From Microbacterium sp. W4I4 (GTDB lineage: Bacteria; Actinomycetota; Actinomycetes; Actinomycetales; Microbacteriaceae), in NCBI RefSeq assembly GCF_030816235.1, contig NZ_JAUSXT010000001.1:372001-436000 (forward strand): a stretch of DNA of 64,000 nucleotides. Direction: 5' to 3'. Within the stretch, counting starts at the first letter, position 1; each line of letters starts with the position of its first letter. Positions 8,173 to 16,066 of this stretch are shown here, piece after piece. The notes under the pieces were generated by a model. That model did no database searches. It worked only from the letters and a program-made list of their open reading frames with translations, and was not told where the DNA came from. The position numbers were made by a program, and so were the translations under genes.

Positions 8173-8448
8173 CTGTTCGTCCAGTTCGTCATCCAGTTCG
8201 TCCGCGATGCTCTGCGGGCCGCCGATCACGCCGATGCCCACGGCCTGGTGGCTCGGCTCCGGGTCGTGCGGCTTCTCGGCCTTCGGCACCTCGTCGGGCT
8301 CCTTCTCGGTGCTCGGCTCCTGCAGCTCCTCGGTGGTCGGCTCCTCGCCGTCCGGTGGCTCTGCGGCCACGTCCGGCTGCCGCTGTTCCGGTTCTTGGCT
8401 CGCATCCGGTTCCTGGCTCGCATCCGGTTCTTCTGTGGCATCGCTCAT
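8170..8448 (-). CDS. Small acidic Pro/Glu-rich protein, unknown function
   Basis: A 92-residue, very acidic, low-complexity protein. The first two thirds are Glu/Pro/Asp repeats (EPDASQEPDASQEPEQ), followed by a more ordered tail 'QAVGIGVIGGPQSIADELDD'. No signal peptide or membrane segment is visible. An AGGAGAG ribosome-binding site precedes the ATG, which supports translation. The stop codon lies antisense within the last three bases of the tRNA-Met gene. I do not recognise the family; it may be disordered. Confidence 0.6.
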   Translation of the reverse strand: MSDATEEPDASQEPDASQEPEQRQPDVAAEPPDGEEPTTEELQEPSTEKEPDEVPKAEKPHDPEPSHQAVGIGVIGGPQSIADELDDELDEQ

Positions 8449-8563
8449 GTCTGCACTCTCTCCTGCGCTCGGCGGACAGCCCAGGGGCTTGACAGGAGGC
8501 GGGGGTCGCCACCGTCGCGGGCAGGTGGATGTCGGGCGCGCGGGTTGCGGCAATACTGTGAGC

Positions 8564-9571
8564 ATGGGGATGAACGCAGATTCGCACTCGACCGCACGTG
8601 TCGACACCGCTCTGGCGCAGGCGCGATTCATCGTCGTGCGCGTCGCGCGCGGCTTCTTCCGAGCCTCGGGCGCAGACGCAGCCGCCGGGCTCACGTTCTA
8701 CGCCGTGCTCGCCGGCTTCCCGGCGATCATCGCCGCGTTCTCGCTGATCGGGATGATCGGGCGCAAGCGGGATGTCGTCGGATACATCCTCGACGCCGGC
8801 GAAGAGGTGCTGCCTCCTGACATCATCGCGGCCATCAGTGAGCCGGTCGAGCGCGCAGCCGCGACGGCGGGCGGTGGCTGGGTGCTGATCCTCTCCCTGC
8901 TGCTGGCCCTCTGGTCGGTCGCCCGCTACGTCACCGCCCTCGGCCGTGCCATCAACCGCGCCTACGGCGTGCTCGAGGGGCGGGTCTTCTGGAGGATGAA
9001 GCCGACGCAGCTGCTGGTCACGCTGCTCGTCTTCGTCCTTGTGTGGGTCGCCGGTCTGCTGGCAGCCCTGAGCTGGCCCGTCGCGCAGTCGCTCGGACGG
9101 GCGATGGGCGCCGGCGAGGGGGCGCTGATGGTGTGGCGGATCGCCCGCTGGCCGATCGTCGTGCTGGTGGTGGTGCTGGTGGTGGCGATCCTGTACTACT
9201 TCTCGCCCAACATCCGGCATGCGCATTTCCGGCTCGTGAGCGTCGGCGCCATCGTGGCGATCCTGCTGTTCGCGTCGGCATCCGTCGGGTTCGGCTTCTA
9301 CGTCGCCAACCTGGCCGACTACGACCGCGTCTACGGCTCGTTCGCCGGAATCGTGATCTTCCTGGTCTGGCTGTGGATCGGCAACATCGCTCTGGTGATC
9401 GGAGCGCACCTCGATGCCGAGCTGGAGCGCATCCGCGAGCTCCGCCGGGGCATCCCCGCCGAGCGCGAGCTGCAGGTGCAGGTGCGCGACACTGAACGGC
9501 TCGAGCGAAACGCCGAGAACGACGTGCGCGACGAGCGGCGGGCACGACGCTTCCGGCAGTCCCGGCGCTGA
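8564..9571 (+). CDS. YihY/BrkB-family inner membrane protein
   Basis: A 335-residue integral membrane protein of the YihY/virulence factor BrkB family, formerly misannotated as RNase BN. About six membrane segments can be seen, starting after 'AAGLTFYAVLAGFPAIIAAFSL' (key part AAGLTFYAVLAGFPA). The conserved 'ARYVTALGRAINRAYG' and 'SFAGIVIFLVWLW' blocks are present. The C-terminal 60 residues are charged and cytoplasmic. The ATG sits just after AATACTGTGAGC with no ribosome-binding site; another ATG two codons later is possible. Function in the family is not established. Confidence 0.87.
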   Translation: MGMNADSHSTARVDTALAQARFIVVRVARGFFRASGADAAAGLTFYAVLAGFPAIIAAFSLIGMIGRKRDVVGYILDAGEEVLPPDIIAAISEPVERAAATAGGGWVLILSLLLALWSVARYVTALGRAINRAYGVLEGRVFWRMKPTQLLVTLLVFVLVWVAGLLAALSWPVAQSLGRAMGAGEGALMVWRIARWPIVVLVVVLVVAILYYFSPNIRHAHFRLVSVGAIVAILLFASASVGFGFYVANLADYDRVYGSFAGIVIFLVWLWIGNIALVIGAHLDAELERIRELRRGIPAERELQVQVRDTERLERNAENDVRDERRARRFRQSRR

Positions 9572-9577
9572 CGCGTC

Positions 9578-9787
9578 CTACGCGTGCTCGGTGGGGTAGT
9601 GGTCCCGGATGCGCTGCGTGAAGAACCGGCCGGCGCTGGGTGCCGCGAGAAGGCCGGCATGCACCGACGGCGGGACCGCGAAGTACCGGTAGACCTCGCC
9701 GCTGCGGAACTCCAGCTCCAGAACCGCGATCTCAGGGTCGTAGCCTGTGCTCGCGAGTACGGAGGATTCGATGGGCAGGCGTCTCAC
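9578..9787 (-). CDS. KTSC-domain protein
   Basis: A 69-residue protein matching the KTSC domain: 'SSVLASTGYDPEIAVLELEF', then 'SGEVYRYFAVPPSVHAGLL' and 'SAGRFFTQRIRDHY'. The family is named for a Lys-Thr-Ser-Cys motif near the C-terminus, which is not retained here. KTSC domains occur alone or fused to lysyl-tRNA synthetase-like or phage proteins, and their role is unknown. It overlaps the upstream DUF72 gene by four bases (ATGA), so the two are translationally coupled. Confidence 0.8.
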   Translation of the reverse strand: MRRLPIESSVLASTGYDPEIAVLELEFRSGEVYRYFAVPPSVHAGLLAAPSAGRFFTQRIRDHYPTEHA

Positions 9788-10689
9788 GAGCGCGCTTCCG
9801 GATGAGCGACGCGGCTGTCATCGACGCGGCTGTCATCGACGAGTCGGGCGAGAGCGAGCGCGTCGTGCGGAGCGTGACCGCGCGCATCGTTGTCGAAATA
9901 CACGTACACGTCGCGCGCCGCTCCGACGCCGTCCCGTGACCAGTGGATGCAGCGCTGCGCCCACCTCCGCAGCTCCGCGGCCGAGTAGCCGCTGGTGTAC
10001 AGCTCCGACGCTCCGTGCAGTCGCACGTAGACGTGGTCGGCCTCGGTCGGCTCGAACTCGGGCCAGCGGCCCGCGGTGTCGGCGACCGTGAGGGCGACAC
10101 CGTGCCGGTCGAGCAGCTCGCGCAGCGCCGGGTCGTCGAAGCTGACGGACCGGGGCTCCAGTGCGTAGCTCAGCGGACGATCCACGCACTCCTCCAGCCA
10201 GGCTCTCCCGTCCAGCCGCTCATCGTGCCCGCGCGCGAGCTCGAGCGCCTCACCGGTCGTGCGGGGCAGCGCCGCGAGGAACGCCGACAGCACCTCCGGA
10301 TCGAACCGGTGCCGCTCGGGCAGCTGCCAGAGGATCGGACCCAGCGCGGGGCCGAGAGCGAGCACGCCGGAGGCGAAGAAGTTCGCGAGGGCGGAGCGCA
10401 CCTCGCGCAGCGCCAGCATGTGCGAGATGTACCGGGAGCCCTTGACCGCGAAGACGAAGCCCTCAGGTACGGCGGCGCGCCAACGCAGGTAGCTGCCCGG
10501 ACGCTGCAGCGAGTAGAAGGAGCCGTTCAGCTCCACCGTCGAGAACCGCTCGCCGATGAAGGCCAGCTCCCGCCGCTGCACGAGCCCACGCGGGTAGAAG
10601 TCGCCCCGCCAGGAGGGATAGCGCCAGCCCGAGGTGCCCACGCGGATCCTGCCGGTGGCGGCGGGTGCGGAATCCTGCTTCATCGTCAT
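9784..10689 (-). CDS. DUF72 (YecE-like) protein
   Basis: A 301-residue TIM-barrel-like protein of the DUF72 family. It has the N-terminal 'IRVGTSGWRYPSWRGDFYP' block and the 'FSTVELNGSFYSLQ' and 'FAVKGSRYISHM' motifs, and a late 'HGASELYTSGYSAAEL' block. Biochemical function is unknown. The C-terminus carries a short tandem repeat (RVDDSRVDDSR) from a 12-bp duplication. Two in-frame ATGs (codons 1 and 3) compete; a GGGG stretch is better placed for codon 3. It is coupled to the KTSC gene downstream. Confidence 0.85.
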   Translation of the reverse strand: MTMKQDSAPAATGRIRVGTSGWRYPSWRGDFYPRGLVQRRELAFIGERFSTVELNGSFYSLQRPGSYLRWRAAVPEGFVFAVKGSRYISHMLALREVRSALANFFASGVLALGPALGPILWQLPERHRFDPEVLSAFLAALPRTTGEALELARGHDERLDGRAWLEECVDRPLSYALEPRSVSFDDPALRELLDRHGVALTVADTAGRWPEFEPTEADHVYVRLHGASELYTSGYSAAELRRWAQRCIHWSRDGVGAARDVYVYFDNDARGHAPHDALALARLVDDSRVDDSRVAHPEARS

Positions 10690-10833
10690 CCCCGTCAGGC
10701 TAGAGCCCCCTCGTCGTGCGCGGCACGGGGTTGACGCACGCTGCGCTGACGGTCAGCCTGCTCCGACGCAACCCTCTTTCGCACAGTCGCGCCGACAGGG
10801 ATGCTGGAAGGTCCCACGACGAGAGGATGCGAC

Positions 10834-11041
10834 ATGCCCCGCGAGAACGAGACGCCGTCCATGCAAGCCGCCGACGCGGACCGGATGGATCAGGAGCGCG
10901 AGGTGCTGGTCGATGCGCCGGACCCCGAGGAGGCCATGACACCGCCGCAGCCGGACGGCGTCGAAGCCGACCCCGCCGACGTCCTCGATCAGTCGATCGA
11001 GGGTCCCCGAGGACGACGGGCGCGATCGCCGCGCCGAATGA
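10834..11041 (+). pseudogene. Small acidic conserved protein with an apparent +1 frameshift
   Basis: A GAGAGGA ribosome-binding site and ATG open a frame reading MPRENETPSMQAADADRM and on to 'VEADPADVLDQSIE'. This type of small acidic actinobacterial protein normally ends 'ADPADV(V/L)(D/E)Q..(I)EVP.DD.' The frame as given instead runs into the antisense of the next gene. Removing one G from the GGG at 11001-11003 restores 'IEVPEDDGRDRRAE' and a TGA stop at 11039-11041, just before the convergent hydrolase ends. I therefore read this as one 68-residue gene with a single-base insertion, either a sequencing error or a recent mutation. Confidence 0.65.
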
Positions 11042-11045
11042 CGGC

Positions 11046-12296
11046 TCAGCGCACGCGGCGGTCGTGCGCGAGATCGAGCAGGTGCTCGAGCACCGGGCCC
11101 GAGCGCAGCCCGTTGTGCTCGTGCTCGCTGGTGACCCACAGCCGCACGCCCGGCAGCAGGCGGGCGGTCTCGAGGGAGTACTCCACCGGCACGTAGGCGT
11201 CGTTGACGTACACCGCTGCGGCGCCACGGGCCTCGGATTCCAGCAGCGCGCCCCGGCCGTAGATGCGGGGCCATTCGTGTTCGGCCAGCGCGAGCGCGAC
11301 GTCGCGCCACGGCCGGAAGGCGGGCACCGTCTGCGTCCACTCCTGCCGGATGTGCTCGCCGGTGAACAGCGACGCATCCTCGACGAAGTCCGCGGGCTCC
11401 ACCCGTTCGGCCGACCAGCGCGTGGCGTGCCCGGAAGCGTAGCTGGATTCGTGGAAGGCGAAGTACAGCGGGTTCCGGCCGCCGAACGGCATCGCCGCCG
11501 CGAGGTCGTGCAGGAACGCGTTGGATGCCGGATCCTGCTCGAGGAGCGACCACACGGTCTGCCAGCCGTCGTTCGTGCCGAGAGCCGAGCCGATGGAGCG
11601 CAGGCGCGACGGCGAGACGACCTCGCCGTCGGGCAGGACGATCCCGCCGGAGGCGGCGAGATCGACGAGCGCTCGCACGCGATCGCGGTGCTCGGGGAAG
11701 CGCCGGTAGTAGCGCTCGGAGGCGTCGCGCATCTTGTCGTAGCAGAGCGCGTACACCTCGTCGGGGGTGCGATCGATGGTGCTGAGCCCGCCGGTGAAGT
11801 ACACCCGGTCCAGGGACCCGGCGTCCGTGGACAGGTAAGCCAGAGTCGTGAAACCTCCGAACGACTGCCCCAGCACGTTCCAGGTCTCCGCACCGAGATG
11901 CTGGCGGAACGCCTCGGCATCGCGCACGATCGAGTCCGCGCGCAGATGCGTGAGGTGCTCGGCGACGGCATCCGATCCGCGTTCCAGATCGCGGTCGCCG
12001 ACGGCCGTGGAGCGGCCTGTCCCGCGCTGGTCGAGCATGACGACGCGGTGCTCGGCCAGCGCCGCATCCAGCCACGCGGGAGACGACGACGAGCCGAACG
12101 CCCGAGGCGCCTCGTGACCCGGTCCGCCCTGCAGGAACAGCAGGTACGGCAGGTTCTCGCCGCCCTCTCTGCTGACGACCGCGGCGAACACGTCGATGGT
12201 GCGCGCATCGGAGGCATCGCCCCAGACCAGGGGGAGCGTCAGGGTGTGCTCCTCGATCGTGAGGCCCTGCATGCGTCGGATGGTCGTCGAGGTCAT
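11046..12296 (-). CDS. Alpha/beta-hydrolase, proline iminopeptidase (S33) type
   Basis: A 416-residue alpha/beta-hydrolase resembling prolyl aminopeptidases. Visible are the oxyanion motif 'LQGGPGHEAP', 'VMLDQRGTGRS', the nucleophile elbow 'GQSFGG' with catalytic Ser, and a C-terminal 'SEHEHNGLR' that should hold the catalytic His. Such enzymes usually cleave N-terminal Pro or other residues from peptides. The ATG shares its A with the stop of the DUF262 gene upstream (TGATG), so translation is coupled to it. Earlier in-frame starts fall inside that gene and are rejected. Confidence 0.86.
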   Translation of the reverse strand: MTSTTIRRMQGLTIEEHTLTLPLVWGDASDARTIDVFAAVVSREGGENLPYLLFLQGGPGHEAPRAFGSSSSPAWLDAALAEHRVVMLDQRGTGRSTAVGDRDLERGSDAVAEHLTHLRADSIVRDAEAFRQHLGAETWNVLGQSFGGFTTLAYLSTDAGSLDRVYFTGGLSTIDRTPDEVYALCYDKMRDASERYYRRFPEHRDRVRALVDLAASGGIVLPDGEVVSPSRLRSIGSALGTNDGWQTVWSLLEQDPASNAFLHDLAAAMPFGGRNPLYFAFHESSYASGHATRWSAERVEPADFVEDASLFTGEHIRQEWTQTVPAFRPWRDVALALAEHEWPRIYGRGALLESEARGAAAVYVNDAYVPVEYSLETARLLPGVRLWVTSEHEHNGLRSGPVLEHLLDLAHDRRVR

Positions 12297-14296
12297 CACA
12301 TCACGTTCCCTATGTAGGAGTACTTGACGAACACCTCGGCAGCGATGCCGGACTCCTCCAGCACCCCCTGCAGCGCCGTCATCATGTAGTTCGAATCCCA
12401 CCCCATGTACAGGTGGCTGCCGTCGGCGAGCGTGTCCCACTGGCCCTTCCAAGCCATCGACTCGTACAGCGGCCCGCCGTGACGGGCGCTGTAGGCCAGG
12501 GCCGCGTCGCGGTCGTCGGTCCAGGCGCGACGGAACACCCGGTTGAAGAGCGCCTTGACGTCCTTCACCTCCCAGTGCTCCCCGCGGTACTCGCAGTAGT
12601 CGAACTCGCGATCCCAGCCGGCGGGCCAGCCACGGCGGCGCACGGCGTCGAGCACCGGGGTGAGACCGTCGTCGTCGATCTCGGTCATGATCGGGCGCGC
12701 CCAGATCCGCAGCAGGTGGGCGGTCAATCGCACGGTGCGCGCCGAGATCGCCGCGGTGCCCCAGGATTCGATCTCGGCGAGCTCGCGCGTCGCCGGCACC
12801 GTGCTGCGCGCGTACGCCTGCTCGCGCTTGTCGGGGAACGAGGCACCGAACACCCGCTCGGTGAGCGACTGCTCCAGCAGGGTGAGATTGCCCAGGGTCG
12901 GCGCCAGCGCACGGTGGCTGTTCTGCTCGTCCTCGGAGTACTCGCGCCAGGGGCGCTGTCCGTCGCCGCTCCAGCCCTCGCCGGGAGCGGCGGGGACGAT
13001 GCTCTCGATGTCGAAGTCGGCCGTGTCATCGACGCCCTCGATGCGGCCCAGAACATAGGCGGGGTGGGGGAGCTCGCCGTACTTCAGCACAGCCTGGACG
13101 CGCTCGTCGGACGGAGTGATGCGCGAAATCGCCCGCATCAGCCGCTCGCGGCCCTGCTGCCAGGCACGGCACAGGCGTGCGATGAGGCGCTCGGTCGGCA
13201 GCCCGACGATGGCGCGGCGCAGGAACAGCGCCTGCACCCATTCGAGCACCTCGACCAGTTCGTCGCGCGTGATCGCGCCCCGACGGTGACCGCCGTAGGC
13301 GCTCATGACCAGGGGATACGTCGCCCGGCCGAAGGTGCTCAGGTGCTTCAGCTGCAGCCGGATCTCGGCATCCGATTCCCGCTCGGGATGCAGGAGGATG
13401 CCGTAGATCTCCGCGTTCTCGCGCCACACCGCTGCGTCGGCCCTCAGATGCGCGACATCCAGTCGCGGGAACGACGCCCGGAACGCGGCATACACGCCGT
13501 GCTCGCCGGAGACGTCGATCTCGCGTCCCGTGGTCATCATCAGATAGTGCCGCCAGAACGCGCCGATGCTCTCGCCGGTGTGCTCCTCGATCGGGATCCA
13601 GAACTGCTCCTCGATGCTGAGCTGCTCGGCGTGCGAGAGCCCCATCAGGATGTAGTTGTGGATCAGTTCGTGATCGCGCAGCGGCTGCCCCGTGGAGTTC
13701 AGGCTCTCGAAGATCTGCTGCGCGTTGGCGGAGGCGCCGAGCGTGATGGACACGTGCTCGAGCTTCTGCAGACCGCGCCAGATCAGCGGCACCTCGTCGG
13801 CGTGCACCTGGCTGCGGAAGAAGGCGTAGTTGTCGTCGAAGCGGGACTCCCGATCCGTGTCGTCCCGACGATCCAGCACGACCGACTCGAACAGGCCCGC
13901 CCAGGCGTCGTGCGGTCGCAGCTTCGTGCGTCCGGCGTCGTCGGCCCGCACCAGCACCTGCTCGAGCTCCGCGCCGAGGGCGGCATCCGTCGCGCGCACA
14001 GCGTGATGCAGGGCGGCGATCAGCAGCATGACGGTGGTGATGCGCTGCTGGCCGTCGATCAGGATCAGATCTCCACCGGAGGCGTCCTCGGCGGAGAGGA
14101 TCGAGCCGATGAAGTGCCGGTGCGCGTCATCCTCGCCGGCGACGGCCCGCACATCGGAGAGCAGCTTCTCGCAGGCGCCGATGTCCCACCGGTACTGGCG
14201 CTGGTACACCGGGACGACGATGTTCGTCGTAGGGGCGGCGAGCCATTCGACGGTGCCTGTTGCGGTCGCTTCGACATTGGTCGCCGTTGCCATCAC
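12296..14296 (-). CDS. DUF262/DUF1524 protein, GmrSD-like, with degenerate HNH site
   Basis: A 666-residue protein with the architecture of GmrSD-type IV restriction enzymes. The N-terminal DUF262 ParB-like domain has 'VPVYQRQYRWD' near residue 35 and 'LIDGQQRITTVMLL' near residue 85, the NTP-using motifs. The DUF1524 region has 'LAPTLGNLTLLEQSL' followed by 'FPDKREQAY'. However, the HNH-forming 'IEHI.P' is 'IESIVPA' here (Ser432 in place of His), and the usual Asn after GNLTL is missing. A further C-terminal domain of about 130 residues ends 'EVFVKYSYIGNVM'. A GGAGG precedes a GTG start; an ATG follows directly. Nuclease activity is doubtful. Confidence 0.82.
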   Translation of the reverse strand: MMATATNVEATATGTVEWLAAPTTNIVVPVYQRQYRWDIGACEKLLSDVRAVAGEDDAHRHFIGSILSAEDASGGDLILIDGQQRITTVMLLIAALHHAVRATDAALGAELEQVLVRADDAGRTKLRPHDAWAGLFESVVLDRRDDTDRESRFDDNYAFFRSQVHADEVPLIWRGLQKLEHVSITLGASANAQQIFESLNSTGQPLRDHELIHNYILMGLSHAEQLSIEEQFWIPIEEHTGESIGAFWRHYLMMTTGREIDVSGEHGVYAAFRASFPRLDVAHLRADAAVWRENAEIYGILLHPERESDAEIRLQLKHLSTFGRATYPLVMSAYGGHRRGAITRDELVEVLEWVQALFLRRAIVGLPTERLIARLCRAWQQGRERLMRAISRITPSDERVQAVLKYGELPHPAYVLGRIEGVDDTADFDIESIVPAAPGEGWSGDGQRPWREYSEDEQNSHRALAPTLGNLTLLEQSLTERVFGASFPDKREQAYARSTVPATRELAEIESWGTAAISARTVRLTAHLLRIWARPIMTEIDDDGLTPVLDAVRRRGWPAGWDREFDYCEYRGEHWEVKDVKALFNRVFRRAWTDDRDAALAYSARHGGPLYESMAWKGQWDTLADGSHLYMGWDSNYMMTALQGVLEESGIAAEVFVKYSYIGNVM

Positions 14297-14399
14297 TGCG
14301 TGAATCCTCCGATCAGCGGACAGCGCGGAGCCGCCGGAACGAGTCTAGTCCGCGCGGATTTTCTCCGGTCGGACTCCGGGGCGTGTCCAGATGGCCGAT

Positions 14400-14418
14400 G
14401 TAGGCTTGCCTAAGTAGG
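14400..14418 (+). promoter_or_regulatory. Iron-box-like palindrome or -10 region upstream of the oxygenase gene
   Basis: The sequence GTAGGCTTGCCTAAGTAGG contains the dyad TAGGC-TT-GCCTA and agrees with about 12 of 19 positions of the DtxR/IdeR consensus. The first half also resembles the TAGGCT -10 boxes seen elsewhere in this window, so it could be simply a promoter element. It lies about 36 bp before the oxygenase start. Confidence 0.35.
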
Positions 14419-14453
14419 GCCTGTTAAAACGTGCTGGCCCATTACGAAAGGAC

Positions 14454-15239
14454 ATGACTCAGATCATGGGATACATCAAGTCCGAAGCCCTCGAGGACAA
14501 GGGATTCGTCATCCTCGACCGCTACGCCCAGGAGCTCGACCCCAAGGAGTGGCTGGACATCGAGTACAACGACTGGAAGTCCTCCGGCGACACCCGCTTC
14601 GCACCTCTGGCCAGCGCCAAGGGCGAGATCGAGTGCAATGGCTTCTGGAACCACAAGCCGCCGCGTACCGACAAGGACGGCGTCTGGATCGAGTCGCAGA
14701 CGGCCAAGGCGCCGAACCTCACCCGTCGTGCCCAGGAGCCCGGCGCCAACGTCGGTCGCTGCCGCGTCATCGAGCTGCAGCCGACGCCCTATGGCGAGAC
14801 CCTCTACAACCTCCACCAGGACGACAACAACCGTCTGAACCCGGACGGCACAGGCTGGGTCGTGCGCGGCTTCTTCAACCTGACCGACGACAAGGACAGC
14901 TTCTTCGTGCTGCGTGAGAACCGCACCGATCCGGAGGGCGAGGTCCGCATCGCCCTTCCCGCCGGCGCGCAGCTGATCATCGACACGCAGCGCCTGTGGC
15001 ACGCCACCACGCACACCGGCACCGAGCCGCGGTACAACCTCATCACCTCGTGGACGTCGGGGCCCGAGCTGGACGCCTACATCGAGAAGTACCATGGCAC
15101 CGATCAGCACGAGCAGTTCGAGGTCGCCCAGGATGTGCTCGAGCAGGGCTATGCGGAGCAGGCCCGCAAGGATGCCGCCCGTGCGGCCTACTACGCGGCC
15201 AAGGGCCAGCAGGCCAAGCTTGCGATGAGCGAAGCCTGA
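14454..15239 (+). CDS. Probable 2-oxoglutarate/Fe(II)-dependent oxygenase
   Basis: A 261-residue soluble protein whose middle shows the 2OG-Fe(II) facial triad: His121-x-Asp123 in 'YNLHQDDNN', and His183 followed ten residues later by Arg193 in 'LWHATTHTGTEPRYNL', the standard spacing of the distal His and the 2OG-binding Arg. The C-terminus is a charged Ala-rich helix. I do not recognise a named subfamily, and the substrate is unknown. Two starts are possible: AAAGGA is only 1 nt from this ATG but 13 nt from a second ATG at codon 5, so the shorter form may be real. A hairpin terminator follows. Confidence 0.7.
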   Translation: MTQIMGYIKSEALEDKGFVILDRYAQELDPKEWLDIEYNDWKSSGDTRFAPLASAKGEIECNGFWNHKPPRTDKDGVWIESQTAKAPNLTRRAQEPGANVGRCRVIELQPTPYGETLYNLHQDDNNRLNPDGTGWVVRGFFNLTDDKDSFFVLRENRTDPEGEVRIALPAGAQLIIDTQRLWHATTHTGTEPRYNLITSWTSGPELDAYIEKYHGTDQHEQFEVAQDVLEQGYAEQARKDAARAAYYAAKGQQAKLAMSEA

Positions 15240-15260
15240 CCCTCGAGCAACCCACTCGAA

Positions 15261-15292
15261 CAGCGGCACCGGTCCTCGGATCGGTGCCGCTG
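15261..15292. terminator. Terminator hairpin after the oxygenase gene
   Basis: Eleven-base perfect arms (CAGCGGCACCG / CGGTGCCGCTG) with a 10-nt loop lie shortly after the stop, followed by a modest T/C-rich stretch. Confidence 0.75.
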
Positions 15293-15303
15293 TCGGTTCC
15301 AGG

Positions 15304-15325
15304 GGAATCACATGCTTGTGATTCC
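15304..15325. promoter_or_regulatory. Perfect 9-bp palindrome upstream of the DUF3145 gene
   Basis: GGAATCACA and TGTGATTCC flank a 4-nt centre. The site is about 100 bp before the DUF3145 start and upstream of a GATAAT -10-like sequence. It could be an operator or a second terminator; nothing in the sequence decides. Confidence 0.35.
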
Positions 15326-15423
15326 GCCGGAACTGAGCGATAATCGCCGTACAACCGCATAGTTCGCCGAGGTTCTTCGGATCAGGTCGTTGGGGAAGAC
15401 GCACCTGATGAAACGGAGAGATC

Positions 15424-15927
15424 ATGGCGACGGGATACGCACGCGGAGTGGTGTACATCCACTCCGCACCTCGCGCGCTCTGCCCGCACCTCGAATGGGC
15501 GGTGGGACGCGCTATCGGTCGAGCCGTCAACTTCGACTGGAGCGACCAGCCGGTCCAGCAGGGCACCCGGCGCGCCGAGTTCTACTGGGACGGTCCGGTC
15601 GGCACCGGTTCCGCTCTCGCGACCGCGATCCGCGGCTGGGAGCACCTCCGTTTCGAGGTCTCCGAGGACCCGACGGCGGGCAACGACGGCGGACGCTGGC
15701 TGCACACGCCCGACCTCGGCATTCACTACGCCCAGACGGACAGTGCCGGCAACATCGTGATCGGCGAGGACCGCATCCGCTACGCGATGGAGATCGCCGC
15801 GGGCAGCATGGTCGAACTGCAGCGCGAGCTGGACGTCGCGCTGGGCGCTGCATGGGATGACGAGCTCGAGCCGTTCCGCCACGCCGGAGACGATGCTCGT
15901 GTCGTCTGGCTGCACAAGGTCGGTTAG
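15424..15927 (+). CDS. DUF3145 protein
   Basis: A 167-residue protein of the actinobacterial DUF3145 family, recognised by 'RGVVYIHSAPRALCPHLEWA' (key part YIHSAPRALCPHLEWA), 'AEFYWDGPVG', and 'GWEHLRFEVSEDPT'. It has no signal peptide or membrane segment. The family is conserved in Actinobacteria and often lies near fatty-acid or central metabolic genes, as here beside fabF, but its function is unknown. A GGAGAG ribosome-binding site precedes the ATG. It is convergent with fabF across a shared terminator. Confidence 0.9.
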   Translation: MATGYARGVVYIHSAPRALCPHLEWAVGRAIGRAVNFDWSDQPVQQGTRRAEFYWDGPVGTGSALATAIRGWEHLRFEVSEDPTAGNDGGRWLHTPDLGIHYAQTDSAGNIVIGEDRIRYAMEIAAGSMVELQRELDVALGAAWDDELEPFRHAGDDARVVWLHKVG

Positions 15928-16020
15928 GCCGGCCCCCACCACTTGCGGGGAAGGCGTGAGTAACAGCATCCGGTGAGAATCTCCCGGAAGCCGAGAAACC
16001 GAATCCTCCGCATCACGAAC

Positions 16021-16050
16021 GAAGCCCCCCGCGAAGACGCAGGGGGCTTC
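16021..16050. terminator. Bidirectional terminator between the DUF3145 gene and fabF
   Basis: GAAGCCCCC and GGGGGCTTC form a perfect 9-bp stem with a 12-nt loop between two convergent genes, so it can serve both directions. Confidence 0.8.
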
Positions 16051-16066
16051 GTCGTGCGCAAGCGCT

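Noticed and set aside
12296..14296. Calling this an active type IV restriction enzyme
   Set aside because: The HNH His and Asn expected in DUF1524 are not present, so activity cannot be assumed.
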